A stretch of DNA of 64,000 nt, from contig DF239927.1 in the NCBI GenBank assembly GCA_000507305.1, positions 1 through 64,000 of the forward strand, given 5' to 3'. The notes under the pieces are model-generated. The model was not told the origin of the DNA, searched no databases, and saw nothing but the letters and a program-made list of their open reading frames with translations. Below are positions 58,149 through 64,000 of the stretch, piece after piece. Numbering within the stretch: the stretch's first letter is position 1; the number at the start of each line of letters is the position of its first letter. The position numbers and the translations under genes were made by a program. Source of the stretch: Breviolum minutum Mf 1.05b.01 (lineage: Eukaryota > Sar > Dinophyceae > Suessiales > Symbiodiniaceae).

Positions 58149-58669
58149 ATGCTGGTTCAGAAATCCCGCAAACACCTTGGGACCTGGAGTGTTTCCCCAA
58201 CCCGTCGGTACAGGACATGGGGTAAACTACCTTTCAGGAAACTAACATAGCCATGATAATTCAGCATTTTGATGATATTTACCAGGATTTCGATGAGGAT
58301 TTCATGGGCTTTGGCTGTTAGTTTCAGGGAGGGTACCTATCAACTGGTTTTCTCGCCGGATTTCTGAACCATCAACAGGACATCAACAGATGTCAGCTGA
58401 TCTTTTTGGGTGGTTTCAAGATGTTGTTTTCTCAAATTGCCCGGCGGTGAGACTCGATCCAAGTTTGCAGGGTTCGTGGGAACCCCGTCTTGAAACGAAG
58501 CCAACTTGGAATCGTACCATTCCTGTTTTAAGTAACATGGCGTCCTGGAAAATGAGCCCACCATTTGGATTCTACGGAAAAAAAACAGGAAAAATGGTGG
58601 ATTATTCCAGTCAGCTATGTTAGTTTACCAGAGGGTACTGTATTTAATAACTCTTATATATTTGTATAG
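58149..58669 (+). CDS. Three-exon gene model; both introns are inverted-repeat elements
   Basis: Exon 1 (58149-58221) follows ATGTTTTTTCGCAG and reads MLVQKSRKHLGTWSVSPTRR then YRTW, closing at CATGGG|GTAAAC. Exon 2 (58379-58513) begins after ACCATCAACAG and reads HQQMSADLFGWFQDVVFSNC then PAVRLDPSLQGSWEPRLETK and PTWN, closing at GGAATC|GTACCA. Exon 3 (58632-58669) begins after TTTACCAG and reads GTVFNNSYIFV with a TAG. All junction phases agree (G plus GA; C plus AG). Intron 1 holds a Family B element and ends in a Family L terminus; intron 2 is a diverged Family B element. An internal CCGGCG|GTGAGA is an alternative donor. No family recognised. Confidence 0.6.
58228..58335. repeat. Family B element inside intron 1 of the 58.2-kb gene
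   Basis: TACCTTTCAGGAAACTAACA faces GGCTGTTAGTTTCAGGGAGG. Confidence 0.75.
58514..58640. repeat. Diverged Family B element forming intron 2
   Basis: The left part (GTACCATTCCTGTTTTAAGT) is weakly matched to the right terminus CTATGTTAGTTTACCAGAGG. Internal CCACCATTTGG and AAATGGTGG are complementary. Confidence 0.6.
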
Positions 58670-58905
58670 TAGTTTGTGATGTATCCTTAGCATACCTGAG
58701 AGGTGAGTTTACTGGGGCTTGCAACGCATACTCCTTCTATCTAGGTATATTATTTATATCTTTTCATGGTTCAATCAGCTCAATCCATACATGTCATAAG
58801 CATGCGCATCCACTGTGTAGTTCAAAGCTTTGGATGGTGACTCTGTGGAATATGAGTAGTGTGCATTTTAAGGCGCCTTTTAGTTTTTAACTTCACAACA
58901 TTTTT

Positions 58906-58973
58906 CTAGGTGGTGGTTTCAAATGTTTTTTATTTTCATAATATTTTTCAAATGGGTTGAAACCACCAACCAG
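58906..58973. repeat. Family A element, internally deleted, TTTT-flanked
   Basis: CTAGGTGGTGGTTTCAAA faces GGGTTGAAACCACCAACCAG in only 68 bp, with TTTT on both sides. Confidence 0.85.
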
Positions 58974-59012
58974 TTTTGTTTTTGAAGCAACATTTGCCTT
59001 ACATCCTTGCAG

Positions 59013-59206
59013 ATTGAACGCGTCACCGTCTAGAGAATCTAGCGTCTACACGGGAAAAAACATGTTTTTTTTTAAAACAGCCCGGCCGTGCACGAAATGG
59101 ATCATGCATCGCTTTGACTGTGTCAAAGCTCACCTTCAGAGATTCGTAACTCAGGAAACTTCAGAAGCTTCTGGCCATGGTTACTTGTCATTTTTGTTGT
59201 TTCTTT
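59013..59206 (+). CDS. Candidate internal exon
   Basis: The acceptor TACATCCTTGCAG opens LNASPSRESSVYTGKNMFFF then KTARPCTKWIMHRFDCVKAH and LQRFVTQETSEASGHGYLSF, closing at TTTCTTT|GTAAGT, a consensus donor. Open for 64 codons. A Family A element lies upstream. No family recognised. Confidence 0.55.
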
Positions 59207-59424
59207 GTAAGTTTTTTGTTTCTGGTTGACAATGACATTGACCTTCAGCTCCTTCAGCGATGATTTTGTGGACGAGCCGTTGGTTTGTTTTCTCTCAAAT
59301 GTTTCAAGTATCTGTTTTTTTTTTCAAACGGAGACGGCTACACAGTACGGATCAGCCTTCGGTTGATCCGTTTCACCATAAGTTTGGGTGAAGAATTGAG
59401 GCAGAAAAATCCAGATGTACAATG

Positions 59425-59534
59425 TACCTCCCTGAAACTAACATTTCACGCCTGAAAGTGGATGGTTGGAAGACGATCGTCTCCTCTTGGTATGGCATCT
59501 TTTCAGGGGGCGGACTGTTAGTTTCAGGGAGTAC
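59425..59534. repeat. Family B element
   Basis: TACCTCCCTGAAACTAACAT faces GGACTGTTAGTTTCAGGGAG. Confidence 0.85.
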
Positions 59535-59616
59535 ATAAGATTTATTTATTGAAGGAAGGACTATACTCCCTACGGTACCGTTTATTTTCGTTAACCCCAC
59601 GAAAAACCTGTACATC

Positions 59617-59722
59617 TACCCTCCCTGAAACTAACACAGCCCCATGAAAATCACCATCTTTCCTGACAAACACATTATGATATGGTGGATTTTCCATGGC
59701 TATGTTAGTTTCAGGGAGGGTA
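59617..59722. repeat. Family B element, intact
   Basis: TACCCTCCCTGAAACTAACA faces GCTATGTTAGTTTCAGGGAG and GGGTA. TA at both ends. Confidence 0.9.
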
Positions 59723-59763
59723 ACATCAAGGTCCTCCATTGTTGTCCCTCTCTGACGTGAGGT

Positions 59764-59947
59764 CTATGATCTCATTGATAGCGAACTGACGTTGGGGAGT
59801 CCTGGATAACGTTGAGACGTGGCCGGGGAGGTTGCTGGGAACACCAACGAATCACACCCGGAACTGGTTCTGTATAGATGGCTTACCTGACCGAGCTTAA
59901 GTATTGACCCATAAAGATTCATATTAATATTATAAAGTGCAAGCTGC
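59764..59947 (-). CDS. Candidate exon
   Basis: The minus-strand acceptor ACTTGGTTTCAG opens QLALYNINMNLYGSILKLGQ. A good donor (GGTCAG|GTAAGC) follows at 59886, but the frame also stays open through SHLYRTSSGCDSLVFPATSP and PGLPNVSSLSMRS to a TGA at 59764. The two options are not distinguished. No family recognised. Confidence 0.5.
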
Positions 59948-60199
59948 CTGAAACCAAGTTCAGTATGCAACCGCGAAGTTAAAGTATGCTGCCACCTTCT
60001 TGCACTTGAAATAAGGACTACTAATAAGGCCTAAGGAATCAGTCGTGGTTGACAACCCCTTAATAAGGCCTTCCCGCCTTCCATGCTAGGTGGAAAGGTT
60101 GCATTGGTGGGTGAGCCCCTTAGAATTCCCATATGACTTTGATGGAAACTTTGATAAGTTCCAGGCTCAGCCGCTCAGGTGTTTTGAAACACCAAAAAC

Positions 60200-60294
60200 C
60201 TAGGTGGTGGTGTCAAATATTTTTTATGTTCACCCCGATCCGTAGGGAAATGATTTGAATAATATTTTTCAGATGGGTTGAAACCACCAACTAG
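60200..60294. repeat. Family A element, AAAC-flanked
   Basis: CTAGGTGGTGGTGTCAAA faces GGGTTGAAACCACCAACTAG; AAAC on both sides. Confidence 0.85.
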
Positions 60295-60311
60295 AAACTC
60301 ATTAACTTACC

Positions 60312-60433
60312 TCACCGGATCCCACCACGTTTTTTTCCACGTTGTTTTGCGCCACTTCGACTTCAGCGTTTTCAGAGGTTTATCGCCTTCACGTGTTTTC
60401 GTCTCATCTTCGGCATCTTCATCTTGCATCTTG
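60312..60433 (-). CDS. Candidate basic exon
   Basis: The minus frame reads MQDEDAEDETKTREGDKPLK then TLKSKWRKTTWKKTWWDPV, closing at GGTGAG|GTAAGT, a perfect donor. An acidic start is followed by a Lys/Trp-rich part. The acceptor is uncertain (GCCAAG), and an inverted repeat lies just upstream. The downstream intron carries a Family A element. No family recognised. Confidence 0.5.
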
Positions 60434-60442
60434 GCATATCTT

Positions 60443-60538
60443 CCAGCACCTTCAAAGGGGTGCCAAATGATTCCTAAAGGGTTTCAATTCACCATCCCAT
60501 CAGGGTTTAAGGACGGCACCCCTTTGAAGGTGTCCAGG
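60443..60538. repeat. Inverted repeat CACCTTCAAAGGGGTGCC
   Basis: CAGCACCTTCAAAGGGGTGC faces GCACCCCTTTGAAGGTGTCC. Single copy. Confidence 0.8.
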
Positions 60539-60818
60539 TTGGGGTTGTCATGTTTTTTTTCCGAATTTGGTGATTTGGAAAAAAAACTCCCCTTTGTGGC
60601 CCCGTTGGATTGCCAGGGTCCCCAGGATGGGGTGAACCAGTTTTTAGGGAATCGGGATTCCGAAGAGGGTCTTGGAGCGAGCGATTTTTGGAGTTACTGT
60701 ACCCAACCTCCAGGTTGTTTGAAGCACATTTTAGGAGTGGAATCATCATGTATTTTTAATATATACATATAGCTTTCAGTACCTTGATTTTTGTGGCTCC
60801 AATATTTTGTTGAGTCAG

Positions 60819-60899
60819 TATTCTCCAGATGTTTATCACCTTGAGGAAGTTGTTCAAGCGCAAAAGTGCAGAAGTGGTTTACTTCATGCGCCCTCGTCA
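60819..60899 (+). CDS. Candidate internal exon
   Basis: Acceptor TTGTTGAGTCAG and donor CGTCA|GTAAGA bracket YSPDVYHLEEVVQAQKCRSG then LLHAPSS. PDVYHLEEV loosely recalls the PDVxxLQEV strand of endonuclease/exonuclease/phosphatase enzymes; this is a weak analogy. The frame also stays open to 61037. Confidence 0.45.
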
Positions 60900-61046
60900 G
60901 TAAGAGATAGTTATATCAAGACGCATTGGAATGAACATTCTTCAAATGCTGAAAAAATAAAGGGAACTTGCTTTTCCACTTGTCATACTACTTCACATGA
61001 TGGTTTATTTGGCATGTTTGTTCTTCAAATGACCTGAAACTTGCAG

Positions 61047-61080
61047 TGAAGTTGATAAAATTTGATGGAGGATTTACAAG
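61047..61080 (+). CDS. Candidate micro-exon with a Family M donor
   Basis: Acceptor GAAACTTGCAG and donor TTACAAG|GTGGGC bracket KLIKFDGGFT. Only 34 bases, but the donor context is the Family M terminus. Confidence 0.35.
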
Positions 61081-61146
61081 GTGGGCCGCTACCAGTTGTA
61101 AGTAGGGCCTTATCTACTTATAACTGGTAGGGGCCCGCCCACTTGG
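61077..61146. repeat. Family M element, minimal 70-bp palindrome
   Basis: CAAGGTGGGCCGCTACCAGT faces ACTGGTAGGGGCCCGCCCAC. Best view of the Family M termini. Confidence 0.8.
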
Positions 61147-61293
61147 TATGATTTCTGAAATATTTTGTCGCGGTATGGCCGGTATGGACCGGGTCTTCAA
61201 TCTACCATCTATGCTCCAGAATCGAATTCATGGGTGATTTCTGAACCGGGAACCGTTGGGCATGGGGTCATTGAATTGCCCATTTTTACAATG

Positions 61294-61399
61294 ACCGGTG
61301 GTGGTTTCAAATATTTTGTTATTTTCATCCCTATTTGGGGAAGATGATCCCATTTTGACGAACATTTTTTTCAGATGGGTTGGTTCAACCACCAAGCAG
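61294..61399. repeat. Family A element
   Basis: CCGGTGGTGGTTTCAAA faces GGTTGGTTCAACCACCAAGCAG. Its right end is a usable acceptor for the next exon. Confidence 0.8.
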
Positions 61400-61498
61400 T
61401 GTAGGGAATCGAGAGGTACACATTTTGTTTGGGATAATTTTGGAGTCGTTTGCATTATCACCATGCATTGGGCAGGGGTTGGTGTCACCTTTTCATGA
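61400..61498 (+). CDS. Candidate terminal exon after a Family A element
   Basis: Directly after ACCAAGCAG the frame reads CRESRGTHFVWDNFGVVCII then TMHWAGVGVTFS and a TGA. The upstream segment 61165-61295 is also coding-like in two frames (RYGRYGPGLQSTIYAPESNS or MAGMDRVFNLPSMLQNRIHG). No family recognised. Confidence 0.45.
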   Translation, partial: CRESRGTHFVWDNFGVVCIITMHWAGVGVTFS

Positions 61499-61787
61499 CC
61501 CTCCGTAGGGTGAGTAGCCAAGGACGCATTTTATTGCATGTATTTGGTACTACTTGGGCGAGTCAATGGCACGTTCTGGCGTAGCAAGTTGGACCAGCAG
61601 TGAGACAGGCACTGAGGGCAGCCTTTGAACAGATATGGAGATAGTTTGTTTTGAATGCATAGTATCCATACATCAAAGAGTTAGTATGTTGCAGTTAAGT
61701 TAGATTTACCTACACATTTATACCTGTTTTTTATTTGCACATCAATATGCAGACTTCTTATGCAATAACTTTCCCTTCATTTTTTAG

Positions 61788-61854
61788 GAATGACTAAAGA
61801 TGCCATCATTTTTCGAAAAGTCAAAGAGGCTTGGGATCCTGAAGCGGGAAGCGG
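61788..61854 (+). CDS. Candidate short exon
   Basis: The acceptor TTTCCCTTCATTTTTTAG opens MTKDAIIFRKVKEAWDPEAG and closes at AGCGG|GTAGCG. Strong acceptor, weak donor. Confidence 0.4.
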
Positions 61855-62323
61855 GTAGCGAAATGATACACTTTTATCAAACGCATGAGGGCAATCTGAG
61901 ATTAATATTGAATGACATGCAGATTTAAAATAAGCCACCCATTTGAGATGTACCATTTTTTTGCAAAAGACATCCATGTTTTTGATTTTTTCAGGGGGGG
62001 GGGGGTGTCTTTTTGAATTTTGAATCATGAGGTGAGTTTAGTTGATACCCAACTACCAAACCAGGAAAACAAGGAAATGGTTCACTTTTCAACACTTTTG
62101 AACGTCAAAAACTTCCCATCAGTGAAAACCCCTGATCGGCCGCAACCTGTCCTCAACAGTTGGGTATAAAACTCGCCTTGATTTTTTGGACGACAAATGC
62201 TTTGTGCTGGGGCCTAAACTCCCATTGTTTTCCTATGGTAGGGATGGTCATCAACCTCATAGTAGGGCTTTTTATACCAATTACAGGGCTTCCCTTTTAA
62301 AGGTGGGATGACCATCCCCAATA

Positions 62324-62413
62324 CCCATAGGATCCATATATGGTTTATACACCTACATTTGGTTGATTTTTATGGTAAATGTATGTAAATTTACCATACA
62401 TGGATCCCACGGG
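62324..62413. repeat. Family F element
   Basis: CCCATAGGATCCATATATGG faces CATACATGGATCCCACGGG. Confidence 0.8.
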
Positions 62414-62687
62414 ATATAAGGAGTTTAGACCCTGGCACTAAGAATTCACATCAATCTTGTTTTAAGTCCTTCAGGAAAGGGATCCAGGTCAGTGTATAGC
62501 GACCAACCCGCCAATTTGGTCACCCTAAATTCCAAACGCTGGTGAAAAGTAAGGGTCAAAATGGCCTTATTAATTCAGGTTTAGGAATTCTATAGTAAAT
62601 TTTGTTTCTGATATATTTCGGAATCCCACATTTAATACTACAGTAAGGGGCTGATTTTTTTTTTTTCGCCTTTCTTTTTGGGTACAG

Positions 62688-63144
62688 ATATGATGGGTCA
62701 AAAAAAATGTTGCCCAGGTGGACGACTGGTTGGAGTTGGCTATCGTTGGATGGTTTTTTTTTTTTCAGGTCAAGACCCTCCAGTACAGCAGCGTGATTTG
62801 CTCTACCGCAGGGGGAACTCGGTTGGGCCGGGTTTGGCGGACCTGTGGCGCTGCAAGGTGAGCCCCCAAAATTACTAGTTATTAAAAATAGGGTGAAATC
62901 AGTCCATTTATTTCGGGGTGAGTCATAACCCCAGTTACCCAAACCCAGTTATTTTCGGCGGTTTGGGATCCATAGGGGTCAAAAATACCTCCAACGATCG
63001 GTTCGGGGCCCACCTTGTACTATGAAGAATTGGCCGACAAAAGGTGTTTGCACCATGATGAAATTGTACCAGATCCATGTGCCATATATGATCGAGCGCC
63101 ATGATTTGTTAATGGGAATTCCAGCGTCAACAATTGCAATTTAG
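62688..63144 (+). CDS. Two-exon gene model; intron is a Family M element
   Basis: Exon 1 (62688-62857) follows TTCTTTTTGGGTACAG and reads MMGQKKCCPGGRLVGVGYRW, a poly-T-encoded VFFFSG, then QDPPVQQRDLLYRRGNSVGP and GLADLWRCK, closing at CTGCAAG|GTGAGC. Exon 2 (63028-63144) follows GTACTATGAAG and reads NWPTKGVCTMMKLYQIHVPY then MIERHDLLMGIPASTIAI with a TAG. Phase 0 meets phase 0. The 170-nt intron is the Family M copy. The poly-T stretch could instead be a sequencing artefact. No family recognised. Confidence 0.6.
62854..63017. repeat. Family M element acting as an intron
   Basis: CAAGGTGAGCCCCCAAAATT faces GGTTCGGGGCCCACCTTG. The GT of CAAGGT is the donor. Confidence 0.75.
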
Positions 63145-63462
63145 AAGCCGTCAGCGAATGCTAAGACGGAAGGGTCGTCAAAGACTACGTCGTTGAAAGT
63201 GAGCATATTTTAGGAACTTGGGCATTTGATAAGACTTGGTACAGACCATGATCAAACAAGGGTCACTTTGAATCGGAACATGCCAGGTACAATTCCCTCA
63301 CCCCTAATTTTTGTGTGTTGATATGTGAAGTATATGTGTTATTGTTTTTATTGCCAGTGCTTCCCAAAAAAATCCGGGGCGCCATTTCATAGAAAGAAAC
63401 AAAAACGCAAAAAAAAAACGTGTTTTGTTGACTCAAAAAAAAAGAAAAACCATTTGTTTTAG
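63145..63462. other. Mostly non-coding; one possible micro-exon
   Basis: GCAATTTAG could be an acceptor for a short frame (KPSANAKTEGSSKTTSLK) closing at GTGAGC. An isolated Family G fragment (GGTCACTTTGAATC, ATGCCAGG) follows. Confidence 0.3.
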
Positions 63463-63646
63463 CCCAATCCAACCAACTCACACACAGGGGGTGACACAAC
63501 ATAACCAACACTCGATGCCCCAATCGAGGTTACACAACTTCAATGCATTGGAGTTTGACGCAGTTTACTCCAGCATCCATGGAAGTTACCGTCCCGCATC
63601 CAAGCCACCGGGGCAAAGAACCGAAGCTGTTTTCCGATGTTCCAGG
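63463..63646 (+). CDS. Candidate internal exon
   Basis: The acceptor CATTTGTTTTAG opens PIQPTHTQGVTQHNQHSMPQ then SRLHNFNALEFDAVYSSIHG and SYRPASKPPGQRTEAVFRCS, closing at TCCAGG|GTGTTG. Open for 61 codons with good bias. Gln/His-rich first third. No family recognised. Confidence 0.5.
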
Positions 63647-63877
63647 GTGTTGTTTTTTTTGTTTGTTTGGGAACGGGAAGGGTGTTGTTGGAGGGGGGAA
63701 GGGTGGTTGCAGAGGGGTGGACTATTTTAGTGAGTTCCGTTTTTATTTTTGCATTTGGGTGATTGATGGGTTGATGGTGCGATGGACTTTCAAAATTGCT
63801 TAGATTATTATTGTCAAGTTCACCAAATATGGGCTTCCTTTCAACTCGATCATTTGAGTTTTAAGCTACTGATCACA

Positions 63878-63984
63878 TACTCCCCGGAAAACTAACATGT
63901 CCCCTGAAAATCAAGGGTGGGAAGATACATGTCCTATTGAAATAGTCCCTTTTTAGGGGATATTCGTTAGTTTTCTGGAGTGTA
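63878..63984. repeat. Family B element
   Basis: TACTCCCCGGAAAACTAACA faces TTCGTTAGTTTTCTGGAGTG. Same subtype as 4932. Confidence 0.8.
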
Positions 63985-64000
63985 TACATCTTCCACAAGG

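Noticed and set aside
60278..60772. 164-codon plus-strand open frame
   Set aside because: It starts in a Family A end and passes through a complete inverted repeat (60443-60538); the coding signal at 60312-60433 is on the minus strand.
1..64000. CRISPR array or bacterial operons
   Set aside because: Repeats are palindromic dispersed elements without regular spacers, and coding sequence is split by introns.
1..64000. tRNA, rRNA or spliced-leader RNA genes
   Set aside because: No tRNA-like A/B boxes with a cloverleaf and no match to the dinoflagellate leader core (CCATTTTGGCTCAAG) were seen by eye.

Overview
The window looks like nuclear DNA of a dinoflagellate, most plausibly a Symbiodiniaceae or Polarella-type genome. 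Three things suggest this. There are three tandem-orientation copies of a gene with a ubiquitin-like N-terminus followed by 22-residue FNIP-type repeats. Coding sequence is cut into short exons. Introns and spacers are packed with many families of short (about 70-180 bp) inverted-repeat elements. No bacterial operon structure, rRNA, tRNA or CRISPR array was seen. The species call is inference.

Layout. 1-7.9 kb: a few candidate exons on both strands, separated by miniature inverted-repeat elements. 7.9-9.4 kb: FNIP gene 1, followed by a block also present at 2.07-2.3 kb. 9.4-21 kb: element-rich sequence with isolated exons and two small spliced models (14.0-14.25 and 20.59-20.89 kb). 21.7-23.0 kb: FNIP gene 2. 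23-41 kb: many short exons on both strands, including two-exon models at 33.6-33.9 and 39.4-39.7 kb. 41.3-43.1 kb: a small minus-strand exon divergent from FNIP gene 3, which contains a 271-base run of N. 44-64 kb: the most exon-dense part, with spliced models at 49.3-50.05, 52.6-53.4, 56.05-56.7, 58.15-58.67 and 62.7-63.1 kb.

The most notable signal is that several inverted-repeat families behave like introns (introners). In the best cases the 5' splice site lies exactly at the element terminus, a 3' splice site lies in or just after the opposite terminus, and removing the element joins two open exons in the same phase (14038-14167, 20652-20792, 49676-49923, 58222-58378, 58514-58631, 62858-63027). 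At least fifteen families can be separated by their terminal inverted repeats. Their flanking duplications differ: TA for a Stowaway-like group, and 4 bp for the GGTGGTGG and CCCTGGG groups. No transposase gene was recognised, so all look non-autonomous.

Apart from the FNIP family, no exon could be assigned to a named protein family, and functions are not proposed. Exons were called by open frame, codon-position pattern, splice signals and phase agreement, all read by eye. Codon pattern alone does not settle strand here, and several loci are marked as strand-ambiguous. One-base frame breaks recur, some at homopolymers, so draft-assembly errors and real pseudogenization cannot be separated.
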